Source of the DNA: Leptospira sp. WS58.C1
Lineage (GTDB): Bacteria; Spirochaetota; Leptospiria; Leptospirales; Leptospiraceae
Assembly (NCBI RefSeq): GCF_040833995.1
Contig: NZ_CP162137.1
Location: forward strand, 3,208,001-3,272,000
Direction of reading: 5' to 3'
DNA: 64,000 bases
Part shown: in pieces, positions 26,747 through 36,591 of the stretch
Layout: each line of letters opens with the position of its first letter
How positions within the stretch are numbered: the stretch's first letter is position 1
Position numbers and translations under genes: made by a program
The notes under the pieces: model-generated
Seen by the model: only the letters and a program-made list of their open reading frames with translations
Databases searched by the model: none
What the model was told of the DNA's origin: nothing

Positions 26747-27555
26747 TTGGACACCGATTCCAAAATGGATTTTGCTTTCAGAGCTTCTTCTTCCATTTCC
26801 GGAAAGCCGGGAATATCCTCGTCCCATTCTAGTAGGATTGGAATTCCTTGGATCTTATCCGAGAAAGAAGAGAATAGTTCCCAGACTTCTTTGGCAACCG
26901 GCCTGGAATGAGTATCGAATAGGAATTCTCCTGTATCCGTATGTCCCGCAAGATGGATCTGGCCCACATTTTCCCAGGGAATAGAACGTAAATATTCGGA
27001 CGGGGAAAATCCATGGTTTACAGAGTTCACATATATATTATTAATATCTAATAGAATTCCACAGCCGCTTTTTTTTGAAAGTTCGGAGATAAATTCCCAT
27101 TCAGTCATTTCATTTTGGGGAAAACTCAAATAAGTGGAAACATTCTCCAATAGGATCCTTCTTCCTAATATTTCTTGTATTCGTTCGGCTCTCTCTATCG
27201 CAAATTCCAAAAATTCTTTCGTAAATGGGAAGGGTAAAAGGTCGTGTAAATAATTTCCCGATTGTTCGGTCCAACAAAGATGATCCGAAACCAAGAAGGG
27301 ATCTATTCTTCGGATCAATTCCTTCCATCGTTGTAGATATTTTTTATCGGGAAAAGTTCCGCCAAGTATAGATAGGGAAACTCCATGGAGAGCGATCGGA
27401 AAATGTTTGCGGATGGACTCCAACATTTCCAAGGGGCGACCTTGTGTATCCATATAATTTTCTGTGATCGCTTCGAACCAAGAAATCCTGACAGGTTCAC
27501 CCTTTCTTAAATAAGGATAATGTTCTTTTCTTAAGCCTACTCCGATGAAAGACAT
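26743..27555 (-). CDS. MNIO (DUF692) enzyme, BufB-type RiPP maturase
   Basis: Multinuclear non-heme iron oxidase of 270 residues with a TIM-barrel fold. The start ATG 27555 is chosen because GGAGAAAAT precedes it and family members begin like MSFIGVGLRKEHY. All expected metal-ligand stations are seen: H57 (LHGVSLSILGG), H92 (VSDHLCW), E137-N138 (LLENVSTY), D170 (LLDINNIYVN), H201 (HLAGH), D214/H216 (DTHSRPV) and E243 (LLEWD). The reaction in the family is four-electron oxidation of cysteine side chains in a precursor peptide. It is divergent from the YHS lipoprotein gene, with only 46 bases between the starts. Confidence 0.92.
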   Translation of the reverse strand: MSFIGVGLRKEHYPYLRKGEPVRISWFEAITENYMDTQGRPLEMLESIRKHFPIALHGVSLSILGGTFPDKKYLQRWKELIRRIDPFLVSDHLCWTEQSGNYLHDLLPFPFTKEFLEFAIERAERIQEILGRRILLENVSTYLSFPQNEMTEWEFISELSKKSGCGILLDINNIYVNSVNHGFSPSEYLRSIPWENVGQIHLAGHTDTGEFLFDTHSRPVAKEVWELFSSFSDKIQGIPILLEWDEDIPGFPEMEEEALKAKSILESVSK

Positions 27556-27601
27556 ATTTTCTCCGATGTAACCTATTTCGATCCGATCCGAAGAAGGATA
27601 C

Positions 27602-28060
27602 ATGAACAAGTCATATTTTTTTCCGATCCTATTTTTACTATTCTTGGACTGCTCAGGCAGACAGCTCGTAGACCCAATCTTTAAAGCAAATGGAAAAACC
27701 GCGATCCACGGTTACGACGTGGTCGCTTATTTTACGGAATCCAAACCGAAAGAAGGAAATCCTAAATTCAACTACCTTTGGAAAGGTGCTGAGTGGAGAT
27801 TCTCTTCCGAAAAAAATCTGGAAACTTTCAAGAAGTCCCCGGATAAATTCACTCCTCAATACGGAGGTTATTGTGCATACGCAATGAGAGACGGAGAAGC
27901 GTATGAAACGGATCCTAAGGCTTGGAAAATTGTATCAGGTAAATTATATCTGAACTATAACGAAAAAGTTCACGGTTTTTGGGAAAAAGATGTACCCGGA
28001 AATATCGTAAAAGCGGATCGGCAATGGAAGGTCTTGCCTATAAAAGAAATCAAACCTTGA
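27602..28060 (+). CDS. YHS-domain lipoprotein
   Basis: Protein of 152 residues. A lipoprotein signal (hydrophobic stretch then LFLDC, Cys about 17) is followed by a YHS-like domain: AIHGYDVVAYF, WRFSSEKNLETFKKSPDKFTPQYGGYCAYAM. The single Cys in GGYCAYA and nearby acidic residues are typical of YHS proteins, which are often linked to metal handling. A strong GAAGGA site precedes the ATG. It diverges from bufB across 46 bases and could share regulation with it. Its stop abuts the end of the J-domain gene with no gap. Confidence 0.9.
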   Translation: MNKSYFFPILFLLFLDCSGRQLVDPIFKANGKTAIHGYDVVAYFTESKPKEGNPKFNYLWKGAEWRFSSEKNLETFKKSPDKFTPQYGGYCAYAMRDGEAYETDPKAWKIVSGKLYLNYNEKVHGFWEKDVPGNIVKADRQWKVLPIKEIKP

Positions 28061-28972
28061 TCAACGATCTTTCATTACTAAAAAATTATACGATGCTATG
28101 ATCCTTTGGGTCATTTCCAGTCCGTCTTTGTTTACATCCGGGTGGTATTTTTTGATCATCTCTTTGTATTTATTTTTTAATTCAGCTTTTGTGTATTCTT
28201 CGGAGAGTCCTAAAAATTCACGATGTTCTCTTGTTTCCGAGTCTTCATCCTCGTAAAACGATCTCGAAGAGAACTTTTTGCGGAAATTGGATTTTTTCTT
28301 TTTAGTCTTTTCTTTTTCTTCTTCCCGAAATTTTCCGAAAATTTCGTAATAAGCTCTATCCCTATATTCGGAAGTGATTTGTCGGATAGGGAATAATTTT
28401 GTATTTAAGATTTGGTAGAAATAGTTTTTTAAGAAGACGTCCGCTCCAAAATCTCCCGAAAAACTTTTTCTGTCCAAAAATTCCGAGATCCCATTGTCCA
28501 CTAATCTTTGCAGATCGAATTTATCGTCGAAATAAGAATCGAATGCATCCTCGAATTTTTTTGTGGAAGAAATAAGTAAAAGCAGAAGTTCCTTATCCAG
28601 ATCATGTCTTTCCAATTTGGAAAGAACAATCTCTTTTAAATAAGAACGGAATTCATCCAGATAGCGATCATCAAAATATACTCCGCCCTTTGCGAATTCA
28701 TAGGCGAGGCCTTCTATTTTTAAGACCTTCTCCAATAATAAAATGAGAAGATCCGCATTATCTTGGGTAAATCCTTGGGAACCTTTGGAGGAATATTCCC
28801 TTTCTCCTCTGAGAGTATATAAAAGTTTAAAATAATCCTCTCTTCGGATCTCCAAAATTTCGATCAGTTTCTCGGAGGAGATGAACCACTCACAATCATT
28901 ACTCCCGGACTGTAATTCGAAAATTACGTCCTCTAAGGATGATTTGACCTGATCGAAACTTCGGGCGTTCAA
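28061..28972 (-). CDS. protein with C-terminal J domain
   Basis: Protein of 303 residues. The last 55 residues are a J domain ([32 protein letters not shown]) with the HPD motif that stimulates DnaK-type chaperones. The first 240 residues are helical and charged and not recognised; a Lys-rich stretch ([14 protein letters not shown]) precedes the J domain. Having the J domain at the C-terminus is unlike DnaJ itself, so it is probably a dedicated co-chaperone. The start appears to be TTG 28972 with a weak ribosome site, so the N-terminus is uncertain. Confidence 0.82.
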   Translation of the reverse strand: MNARSFDQVKSSLEDVIFELQSGSNDCEWFISSEKLIEILEIRREDYFKLLYTLRGEREYSSKGSQGFTQDNADLLILLLEKVLKIEGLAYEFAKGGVYFDDRYLDEFRSYLKEIVLSKLERHDLDKELLLLLISSTKKFEDAFDSYFDDKFDLQRLVDNGISEFLDRKSFSGDFGADVFLKNYFYQILNTKLFPIRQITSEYRDRAYYEIFGKFREEEKEKTKKKKSNFRKKFSSRSFYEDEDSETREHREFLGLSEEYTKAELKNKYKEMIKKYHPDVNKDGLEMTQRIIASYNFLVMKDR

Positions 28973-29077
28973 AGCAAGAACCTATACTTAGACCCTCTGC
29001 CCGTACCTGAGTTTGTCCATTCATTTTCCCGAGAAAAAAGATTTGATCCGGGCCGCATAAAACGAGATTTTTCCCAC

Positions 29078-30937
29078 ATGTTACCCCTTCTTGCGGTTTT
29101 CGGTTGTTTCACTCTTTATTTTTTAGGTTATAAGTTTTACTCCGGATTTCTATCTAAGTCCATTTTTCAACTCAAAGACACAGTGGGCGATACACCCGCT
29201 CATAAATTCAACGACGGTGTGGATTATCTTCCTACGAAGCCTGCAGTTCTATTCGGTCATCATTTTGCTTCCATCGCGGGACTTGCTCCCATCTTAGGCC
29301 CTGCGGTTGCAGTGATCTGGGGATGGTTGCCTGCAATGCTTTGGGTGGTATTGGGCGGGATTTTTGTAGGTTGTGTTCATGATTTCGGAGCGATTGTAGT
29401 TTCTATCCGGAACCAAGGAAAATCCATAGGCCAAGTGGCCCAAGATCTTTTAGGACCTAGGGCGAGAAGTTTATTTCATGCGATCATTTTTTTCTTAGTA
29501 GCTTTAGCTATGGGTGTGTTCGTGATCGTTCTTGCGGAAATGTTCTCCGCGGATCCGAAATTGAAACAGGCTCCTGTTATCCCTCCGCCTAAAATCGAAC
29601 AAACACAAACTACTCCGAGCATCAAAGATCATGTGCATCCTTCCGAAGTGAGAGTGGAAACTCCTTCTTCTCCCATTAAACTCAGAAGCCATTTTCCTGA
29701 AGCGGTCATTCCGACTGCAGGGATCATGCTGTTTGCCATCTTGGTAGGTTGGCTTCATTATAAAAAAGGAATGAAACTTGGTCCTCTTACGTTCGCATCC
29801 GTGGCTCTTACATTAGTAATTATGGTGCTTGGGATGAACGATTCCATCCTGACCTGGACGGGTTTAAATGATGTAGAGAAATCCCCCGGTGTCCCAAGCT
29901 GGAAAATTATACTTCTAATATATGCTTTCTTGGCCTCCGTCACTCCGGTTTGGCTTCTTCTCCAAAGTAGGGACTATATCAATTCTTTCCTACTGTATAT
30001 TGGAATTGTCGCAATCTATTTCGGGTTCGCAAAAGGAAGTATCTTCGGTGAATTTTCCTCCTTTAACGCGGAAGCAATCCGGACCGAAAAAGTGGACATG
30101 GATATCATTCCGTTCGTATTCATAACTATCGCATGCGGCGCCGTTTCAGGTTTTCATGCTTTGGTAAGTTCCGGGACCACGGCTAAACAATTGGATAGAG
30201 AAATTGACGCAAGAGTGATCGGATACGGTGGGATGATCGGCGAGTCTCTTTTAGGTCTGACATCGGTTGTTGCCTGCACGATCGGATTTGCTTCAGCGGG
30301 AGAGTGGTCTTCCTTTTATAAATCCTGGTCGGGTATCCAAGGTTTAGCTCCTTCCGTAGGAGCCTATATCTACGGAACCGGAAGATTTATCTCTCAATTA
30401 GGTTTCGACGAAGATTTTGCGCAAGGTTTTATCGCGCTTGTGGTAGTAAGTTTTGCCTTAACTTCGTTGGATTCTGCAACTAGATTATTAAGATATAATA
30501 TAGAAGAGATTGCGGAAAGTTTCGGATCGAAAACGATCGAGAAAACTTTAGGAAATCGTTATGTTTCTAGTATCCTTGCTTGTGCGGCCATCGGATTTTT
30601 TGCATTCTTACAGATAGATCAGGGAGGAAAAAAGACCGCTGCAGGATTGGCACTTTGGAAACTATTCGGAACCACGAACCAGTTACTTGCAGGACTTGCT
30701 TTACTTGTCATCACAATCTATCTATTATACTCTAAAAAAAAGACGTGGATCAGTTTTATACCTATGGTATTCGTATTAGGTGCTACATTATGGGCGATGG
30801 TCATTAACTTCTACGACTTCTTATTCTCCAAATCCCCTAGTTATTTGCTGGCAGCAGTCGGAGGAGTTTTGATTTTTCTAACCGTTTGGTTATTATTCGA
30901 AGCGATCTTAGCTTGGAGAAGGTTTTCTAAAACATGA
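29078..30937 (+). CDS. cstA: carbon starvation protein CstA (transporter)
   Basis: Inner-membrane transporter of 619 residues with about 14-16 helices. The family signature is near the start: [38 protein letters not shown] and [10 protein letters not shown]. CstA proteins import peptides or pyruvate in starved enterobacteria. A hydrophilic Pro/Thr-rich loop (about residues 163-207) separates the early helices; its length is unusual but the frame is intact. The stop overlaps the start of the Nudix gene as ATGA. The ribosome site before ATG 29078 is weak. Confidence 0.92.
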   Translation: MLPLLAVFGCFTLYFLGYKFYSGFLSKSIFQLKDTVGDTPAHKFNDGVDYLPTKPAVLFGHHFASIAGLAPILGPAVAVIWGWLPAMLWVVLGGIFVGCVHDFGAIVVSIRNQGKSIGQVAQDLLGPRARSLFHAIIFFLVALAMGVFVIVLAEMFSADPKLKQAPVIPPPKIEQTQTTPSIKDHVHPSEVRVETPSSPIKLRSHFPEAVIPTAGIMLFAILVGWLHYKKGMKLGPLTFASVALTLVIMVLGMNDSILTWTGLNDVEKSPGVPSWKIILLIYAFLASVTPVWLLLQSRDYINSFLLYIGIVAIYFGFAKGSIFGEFSSFNAEAIRTEKVDMDIIPFVFITIACGAVSGFHALVSSGTTAKQLDREIDARVIGYGGMIGESLLGLTSVVACTIGFASAGEWSSFYKSWSGIQGLAPSVGAYIYGTGRFISQLGFDEDFAQGFIALVVVSFALTSLDSATRLLRYNIEEIAESFGSKTIEKTLGNRYVSSILACAAIGFFAFLQIDQGGKKTAAGLALWKLFGTTNQLLAGLALLVITIYLLYSKKKTWISFIPMVFVLGATLWAMVINFYDFLFSKSPSYLLAAVGGVLIFLTVWLLFEAILAWRRFSKT

Positions 30938-31485
30938 AATTTTGTAGCGTTTGCGGGGCGGAGGTAGTCCAAAAAATCCCGGAAGGAGACAGTCTCACTA
31001 GACATGTCTGTGAGAACTGTGGTACCATACATTACCAAAATCCAAAGGTGATCGTCGGGACCATTCCTATCTGGGAAGGGAAAATACTGCTCTGCAAACG
31101 TGCAATAGAACCCAGAAAAGGATACTGGACCCTACCCGCCGGATTTTTAGAGAATAGGGAAACGGTAGAAGAAGGCGCTGTAAGAGAAACATCGGAAGAA
31201 GCAAACGCGAAGATAGATATAATCAGACTTCATTCGGTATATAGTATCCCTCATATTAGCCAAGTGTATATGTTCTTCCTCGCCAATTTGATAGACGGAA
31301 TTTTTTCAGAAAGTCCCGAATCTGAAGAAGTAAAACTATTCACACCGGAAGAGATCCCTTGGGAGGAAATCGCATTTGCCTCAGTAACATTTGCATTAAA
31401 ACGTTATACGGAAATATCGGAGACCTCCGAGGCCGGCACTCATTTGGGTTCCATCCGAAACAGAAAACTAGAGGATAAAACATAA
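30934..31485 (+). CDS. Nudix hydrolase with N-terminal zinc ribbon
   Basis: Protein of 183 residues. The N-terminal zinc ribbon (CSVCG ... CENCG) is followed by the NudC/ADP-ribose-pyrophosphatase-like entry [13 protein letters not shown]. The Nudix box is [22 protein letters not shown], with Asn where Gly is usual. It hydrolyses a nucleoside diphosphate linked to another group; the substrate is not predictable. It overlaps cstA by four bases, so it is expressed with it. Confidence 0.9.
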   Translation: MKFCSVCGAEVVQKIPEGDSLTRHVCENCGTIHYQNPKVIVGTIPIWEGKILLCKRAIEPRKGYWTLPAGFLENRETVEEGAVRETSEEANAKIDIIRLHSVYSIPHISQVYMFFLANLIDGIFSESPESEEVKLFTPEEIPWEEIAFASVTFALKRYTEISETSEAGTHLGSIRNRKLEDKT

Positions 31486-31519
31486 GTGCATTTTTTCTCG
31501 GAAGGAATTTCCTAGTAGC

Positions 31520-33292
31520 ATGTTCGGAAAAAATTTTCCTTTTTTAGGTCTTCTTTGGATCTTATACGCTACCTCGATTTCCGCAAATTCGCTCATCAGC
31601 ACGGAATCGGGCTCATTCTCTCCGAACTGGGATGGGGTCTCGGATATTCTGCGATTCAAGATCCAAACTTCTTCTTTGCCCAAACTTCAAGATTGGGAGC
31701 TTACGATTAGAAGCGCCTCCGGGGAAATTGTACGAAAATTCGAAGCAGGTAAGATCCGCAAAAAAGGATTCACACTTTTTTCAGACGAGAATGAATTCGC
31801 TCCGGAAGATATTTATCTACCTTCTATCCTAGAATGGGATGGGGAGAATGAGAACGGCGTTCCCGTGGGAGACGGATATTATACCTATCAGTTATTTTTG
31901 CTAACAGCGAACAAAGAAAGGATCCTTTCCGAAGAGTCCACATTCTATCTGGACGCAAGACCTCCTAAAGCGGAAGCAAATTGTAAGACGAAATTACTAT
32001 TAAGCGAAGATAGGAATTTGTCCAAGATCATCATACAACAGAAAACTTCCGGAGAATCAGCGGACATTTTTATCGGAGAATTTTTGGACCTTGAAGGCAG
32101 GTCCTTAAAAGCTTATACTTGGAGAACAAGGGAAGTCCCATTTCAACTCGTTTGGGACGGAACGGATTCCAACGGTAAACCTGTCGCTCCGGGGCTTTAT
32201 ACTTATAAACTTACCGGTAGAGATCCTGCAGGGAACGAATCCATAGACAAGATCGAAAATCTGACGATAAAAAACGAATCTTCCGGAGTTGATCTAAACG
32301 TAGAAGGATATCTATTCCCTTCGGATCCGAACAATACGTTAAATCGCATTAAGTTTTCCTCATACGTTTCCTCCAAATTAAAATCGGATTCCTACGAATT
32401 GGAAATTTTTAAGAACGAAGTAAAAGAGGACAATTTGGTCTTCTCCCAAAGATCCTTAGGCGAACCGCCTGCTGAATTGTTCTGGGAGCCCAAAAACAGG
32501 GAAAACAAACCTTTAGGACCGGGAGTCTATTTTTATCGTTTAACCGTCCATAATAGATACGACAAACACATCAGCGTTCCTAAAAAATTCCAGCTTTCCG
32601 ATCAAAAACCGAAATTCTCCTATGATGTTTCTCCAAACGGTTTTACTCCTGATGGAGATTGGCAAAAAGATCTGGTAGAGATCCGTCTAAGATCAAAAGG
32701 ACTTCCAATCGTATCCTGGAAGATCAATATTATGGAATCCTATTATGATGGGGAAAAGCAGGAAGAAAGAGTCGTCCGAAGCTGGAACGGGACGGGAAAC
32801 GGTCCGGATAAATTGATCTGGTACGGATTAGACGATCAAGGTAGAAGAATAGGATCTCTTGCCGAACTAAGATTTGTTCTCTCTTATAAAGACGTATTCG
32901 GCGGAGAAGAAGAATTGGAACTAGGAGATATCAAAACGGATATCCTGGTCGTAAAGGAAAAAGAAGGTTTCAGATTCTCAATCCCGAATCGGATCTATGA
33001 GGACAAATGGTGGACCTTACCTTCTAAACTAAAATCGGTCTTAAACAAATTTCCGGGATATAAAGCCGAACTGCAAATCCACACTTCTCATCGAGGAGAC
33101 GACGAATACAATCTAAGAGCTTCCGAAGAAAAAGCGAAGAAGGTATTCCAATCCTTATTCGGAAAAGATCATGAATTCGGAAGATATAGATTCAGAGGAT
33201 ATGGAGAAACGCTCCCTTTGATCCCGGGCAACGGAGCTTATGAAGTGGATCGGAACGAAAGAATCGATTTTTTCTTAAGCGTAGGAAAATAA
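31520..33292 (+). CDS. secreted FlgD-Ig-like / OmpA-like protein
   Basis: Protein of 590 residues with a signal peptide (about 1-21, ISA-NS). It has repeated FlgD-type Ig-like modules (SFSPNWDGVSDILRF, ILEWDGENENGVPVGDGYYTYQL, LVWDGTDSNGKPVAPGLYTYKL, GPGVYFYRLTV, FTPDGDWQKDLVEI). The C-terminal 100 residues resemble an OmpA-like peptidoglycan-binding domain (YKAELQIHTSHRGDDEYNLRASEEKAKKVFQSL, FRGYGETLPL, NERIDFFLS). It probably tethers to the cell wall and extends through the periplasm. It lies one base before the NRDE gene. Confidence 0.85.
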   Translation: MFGKNFPFLGLLWILYATSISANSLISTESGSFSPNWDGVSDILRFKIQTSSLPKLQDWELTIRSASGEIVRKFEAGKIRKKGFTLFSDENEFAPEDIYLPSILEWDGENENGVPVGDGYYTYQLFLLTANKERILSEESTFYLDARPPKAEANCKTKLLLSEDRNLSKIIIQQKTSGESADIFIGEFLDLEGRSLKAYTWRTREVPFQLVWDGTDSNGKPVAPGLYTYKLTGRDPAGNESIDKIENLTIKNESSGVDLNVEGYLFPSDPNNTLNRIKFSSYVSSKLKSDSYELEIFKNEVKEDNLVFSQRSLGEPPAELFWEPKNRENKPLGPGVYFYRLTVHNRYDKHISVPKKFQLSDQKPKFSYDVSPNGFTPDGDWQKDLVEIRLRSKGLPIVSWKINIMESYYDGEKQEERVVRSWNGTGNGPDKLIWYGLDDQGRRIGSLAELRFVLSYKDVFGGEEELELGDIKTDILVVKEKEGFRFSIPNRIYEDKWWTLPSKLKSVLNKFPGYKAELQIHTSHRGDDEYNLRASEEKAKKVFQSLFGKDHEFGRYRFRGYGETLPLIPGNGAYEVDRNERIDFFLSVGK

Positions 33293-33293
33293 A

Positions 33294-34040
33294 ATGTGCA
33301 CTTCTTTGATCTATAGGGATCCGGAGAAAGGAATACTTGGAGTCGGATTCAACCGAGACGAATCTGTAAAAAGGAAACCTTCTCTTTTTCCCCAACTACT
33401 CGAATCCAATTCCGGAAAAGCCATCGCTCCCATCGATGGAGAAGCAGGAGGCACTTGGATCGGAGTCACCCAAGCAGGGGAAATTATCTGCCTAGTGAAT
33501 TACTACGAAGCTACCTTAAAATTACTGCGTAATCCTGTAAGTCGAGGATTATTAGTCCGCTCTATATTGCTTGGAGAAAGAACTCCCGAGTCTTATACCG
33601 ACTCCGAACTGGAAAAATATTATCCGTTCAAACTTTTCAAGGTAAACGTCGAGAAGACAGAAATTTTTATCTGGGACGGTAAGACTTACGTAAAAGAAAC
33701 GGACTCCGAAACATTTGCCGTTTTCGGAAGTTCTTTCACCCAAGGCCCAAAGGCACAAGTCGTAAGAAGAGAAACCTTCGATTCACATTTTCGTCCGTCC
33801 TCCCTTCCGGATGCCCGAGGTTTTACAAACTTAGCAAAGTCCTTCCTGTCTTCTCACCTACCGGAACAAGGCGCTCTATCTCCTTGTATGCATAGAAGAG
33901 ACGCGCGTTCCGTCTCCAGGACAGTAATCGTTTTGGATGGAACTTCCGTTTATTTCTCTTACAAGAATTCCCAACCTTGCGAGGAAGGACCCGAAGAGGA
34001 TTATAATTTCACTTTGACTGAATTTCGAACTTCTGCATGA
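33294..34040 (+). CDS. NRDE (TANGO2-like) family protein
   Basis: Protein of 248 residues beginning MCTSLIYRDPEKGILGVGFNRDES, with the family name motif NRDE at about residues 20-23 and a conserved Cys2 that may become N-terminal. GGTWIGVTQAGEIICLVNYY and SRGLLVRSILLG are further family marks. TANGO2 relatives have been linked to heme and lipid trafficking in eukaryotes; the bacterial role is unknown. The gene is sandwiched between the Ig/OmpA-like protein (1-base gap) and the PilZ protein (7-base gap). Confidence 0.9.
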   Translation: MCTSLIYRDPEKGILGVGFNRDESVKRKPSLFPQLLESNSGKAIAPIDGEAGGTWIGVTQAGEIICLVNYYEATLKLLRNPVSRGLLVRSILLGERTPESYTDSELEKYYPFKLFKVNVEKTEIFIWDGKTYVKETDSETFAVFGSSFTQGPKAQVVRRETFDSHFRPSSLPDARGFTNLAKSFLSSHLPEQGALSPCMHRRDARSVSRTVIVLDGTSVYFSYKNSQPCEEGPEEDYNFTLTEFRTSA

Positions 34041-34047
34041 TTGTCGT

Positions 34048-34431
34048 ATGGCGGGCACTAATTCCCTTTTCGACGATAAATACGAATACCGGGACCCTTC
34101 TCAACAGAAGAGGAAGAACGCTCGCGTCAAGATCACTATAGACGGTGATTTTATAGTTAAGGGTAAGACCCAGAGATTTCCGGTATTCATCGTTGATATA
34201 GGAACTGGGGGAGCAGGCATTGAGACCCGCACTTCCGTTTTTGAAGGAGACCGCATCATCCTATTCGGAAATATCAACGGCAAAAATATGGAACTTGAGT
34301 CTGAAGTGATCCGAGTTTCCGGAAAAAAAGCCAACGTGATCTTCATCAATCTTTCCGACGAGGACAAGGATCTTATCCAAGACTTGATCCATAAAAAATT
34401 CTTCGACAAAGATAAAAAGCCTTTATCGTAA
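34048..34431 (+). CDS. PilZ-domain protein
   Basis: Protein of 127 residues. Residues about 15-115 form a PilZ domain, with the N-terminal RKNARVKI (RxxxR-like) and DIGTGGAGIET (variant of DxSxxG). This is the c-di-GMP-binding layout, though the first motif is not perfect. It is a likely cytoplasmic effector of cyclic-di-GMP. The last nine bases overlap the 3' end of the convergent AraC-type regulator gene. Confidence 0.85.
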   Translation: MAGTNSLFDDKYEYRDPSQQKRKNARVKITIDGDFIVKGKTQRFPVFIVDIGTGGAGIETRTSVFEGDRIILFGNINGKNMELESEVIRVSGKKANVIFINLSDEDKDLIQDLIHKKFFDKDKKPLS

Positions 34432-35271
34432 AGAATGGCGAATTCCATTTATATCTTCTTCCGTTTCTTTCGGATTTTTCACAAGTATCCTCGGCCTTTC
34501 CCATTCTCTGCTTAGTAGAATATTGGAAGGTTTCTGACCGCAAGCAAGGCGGAAAGATCTACTAAAATGTGCGGCATCCGCAAAACCTCCCATAATAGAA
34601 GCCTGGACCAAATTCCTTCCGGAAGCAAAACAATCCGCCGCTCTTCTGATCTTAAGATACATTAAAAATCTTTTTAAGGATATTCCGATATTCTCATAAA
34701 ATAAATGTCTAAATCTACCGGGAGACAAACCCACTTTTTTAGATAAATGTAATAGATCTATCTCGGAAGGAAGATCGGATAAATTTTTTAAATATCTTAC
34801 GATCTCAAAGATCCTAGGATCGATTGGAAGAATTTCGGTCTGAAAACCGGGAAGATCCTCCAGAGACTCGATCAAATCCTCCGTAAACTCCGTTGCAATT
34901 TCATAATCCACGTTTCCGCGAATAATCTGGCTTGCTTTCTCTTTCAGATCCGGAAACATTTCCGCATCAAAATGTAAAATTCCTCCGGATAAATTCGCCC
35001 GGATACGAGCAAATTGAGAAGAACTAGGATCTACCAAAAGCACAATCGCACCTGTTCCGGAATAACGCACTTTATGCAGTAAATTCGGAGGAACTAATGC
35101 GATACCGAAATGGATCACCTCTTTTCCCGGTAGAAAAATTTCGGAAGGTCTTTCCAAGGAAACCGCGATCTTAGCAGTACAATTTCTATAATATGATCTG
35201 CTATTTTCTCGATACGGTCCGAAAAGAGAAGAAAAGAAAACCATTTCGTCCGAAATCCATAAAAAGTCCAT
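34423..35271 (-). CDS. AraC-family transcriptional regulator
   Basis: Protein of 282 residues. The N-terminal 150 residues resemble a cupin-like AraC ligand domain (PPNLLHKVRYSG). The C-terminal 100 residues hold two helix-turn-helix motifs (LHLSKKVGLSPGRFRHLFYENIGISLKRFLMYLKIRRA and MGGFADAAHFSRSFRLACGQKPSNI). It reads divergently from ompL1 over about 300 bases, so ompL1 or itself is a possible target. The inducer is unknown. Confidence 0.9.
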   Translation of the reverse strand: MDFLWISDEMVFFSSLFGPYRENSRSYYRNCTAKIAVSLERPSEIFLPGKEVIHFGIALVPPNLLHKVRYSGTGAIVLLVDPSSSQFARIRANLSGGILHFDAEMFPDLKEKASQIIRGNVDYEIATEFTEDLIESLEDLPGFQTEILPIDPRIFEIVRYLKNLSDLPSEIDLLHLSKKVGLSPGRFRHLFYENIGISLKRFLMYLKIRRAADCFASGRNLVQASIMGGFADAAHFSRSFRLACGQKPSNILLSREWERPRILVKNPKETEEDINGIRHSLR

Positions 35272-35574
35272 ATGGCTTCTCCTGTAAAAAAGTCAGCCCA
35301 ATAAGTTCCCCTTTAAAATCTTTTTTAATCGAACGTTATAAAAAACCCGTTCAAACAAACGTGAGTCGATTGAACAATAGAGGCCCGATTTAAAATACAT
35401 TATATTTTTATAATTTGTAACCCAAGGCTGGACTTTCCCTTTTTTATTTGAATATAAAGGCTATAAGAAGACAAGTTCGACCTCCATATTCAATCCTTTT
35501 TTGCCTCCCCATTTAAAAATCGTTAGATGTAAAATTTTTTAGGTGTATGGATGAAAAAATCAAAAGGAAGGTTT
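35272..35574. other. divergent intergenic region between AraC gene and ompL1
   Basis: About 300 bases of A/T-rich sequence that must hold both divergent promoters. I see no clear operator dyad or terminator in it. Confidence 0.5.
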
Positions 35575-36498
35575 ATGAAAAATCAATCCGTACAAAAAAC
35601 TACAAAACGAAAACAGAATCTCAAAACGTTAGGAATAATGACGTTACTAGTATTCACTTCTTCCATCCTCGAAGCTAAGACTTACGTTTTCGGAGGTTTA
35701 GGACTTCAATTCAATTTGGGAGCACTTGGAGATACGATCACCAAAGACGGATTAGAGTCTTCTACAAACTACCCTGACACTGCTACAGACGGTACTCCAG
35801 GAATTCTACCAAGGCGTCTGATCGTTCCGGAAAATAGAATGATCACCTTGGACAAAAGTACGAACGGACTTATCAGTGCTAAAACTGGAGGTCCTATGAC
35901 AGGGCTTGTGCTTTCTTTCGGATACGAACAAGATTTCGGAAAAGCGTTCTTCTGGAGAGTAAATGCCAATTATACCCGTAAGTTGTTAGGTGGAGAAAGC
36001 GAGGCCAAATTTTTAGGAGCAAAATTCGCGGAAACAAACTGGGACTATAATGCGGTGCAGATCCCATTCAATATTGGAATTAAATTAAACGTAAGTGATG
36101 ACGCTTCCTTTTACATAGGAGGTGGAGTTCATTATTTCAAAGGAGGATGGACTTTAGGGGGTTCTAACTTTTCGGAAGTAGTGCATGATCAGTTAGTCGC
36201 CTTAGGAGTAAGCAGCAATATCTCAAATCTTCTCCAAGACGGAACGGATCCGCCTGCGATTTTTGAGAACACTCGGTTCAGCGTTTCGGGTGTTGCACCC
36301 AACTGGATCGTAGGAGCGCAAGCTCGTTTATCAGACAAGGGTCATATCTATATTGAAGCCGAGACCTTGTACTCGTTCAAATACGGAATAGCTCATCCAA
36401 GTTCCATCGGAGGGATCGCAGGGCTTGCGCCTAGCGTATCTTATCCGATCGTATTAGGAGGAACCCAATACAGGGTTGGATACAAACACGAAATCTAA
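35575..36498 (+). CDS. ompL1: outer membrane porin OmpL1
   Basis: Transmembrane beta-barrel porin of the leptospiral outer membrane; 307 residues from ATG 35575. This start is chosen over ATG 35551 because AAGGAAGG stands five bases upstream of it. The signal peptide ends near LEA-KTY. The mature part closely follows the known OmpL1 pattern: GGLGLQFNLGALGDTITKDGL, LVLSFGYEQDFGKAFFWRVN, GIKLNVSDDASFYIGGG-HYF-GGW and PIVLGGTQYRVGYKHEI at the C-terminus. It is divergent from the AraC-type regulator. A strong terminator follows. Confidence 0.93.
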   Translation: MKNQSVQKTTKRKQNLKTLGIMTLLVFTSSILEAKTYVFGGLGLQFNLGALGDTITKDGLESSTNYPDTATDGTPGILPRRLIVPENRMITLDKSTNGLISAKTGGPMTGLVLSFGYEQDFGKAFFWRVNANYTRKLLGGESEAKFLGAKFAETNWDYNAVQIPFNIGIKLNVSDDASFYIGGGVHYFKGGWTLGGSNFSEVVHDQLVALGVSSNISNLLQDGTDPPAIFENTRFSVSGVAPNWIVGAQARLSDKGHIYIEAETLYSFKYGIAHPSSIGGIAGLAPSVSYPIVLGGTQYRVGYKHEI

Positions 36499-36545
36499 AA
36501 GCGAAAAGGTGTAGGCAAAAATATCCGCTCTTTAAACGTATCGTA

Positions 36546-36576
36546 GCAAGAAGGAAGTCCTTCTTGCATTTTTTTT
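36546..36576 (+). terminator. intrinsic terminator after ompL1
   Basis: The perfect stem GCAAGAAGG / CCTTCTTGC with loop AAGT is followed by A and T8. It lies about 50 bases after the ompL1 stop and just ahead of the convergent P-ATPase gene. Confidence 0.9.
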
Positions 36577-36591
36577 ACCCGTTTGCAAAAA

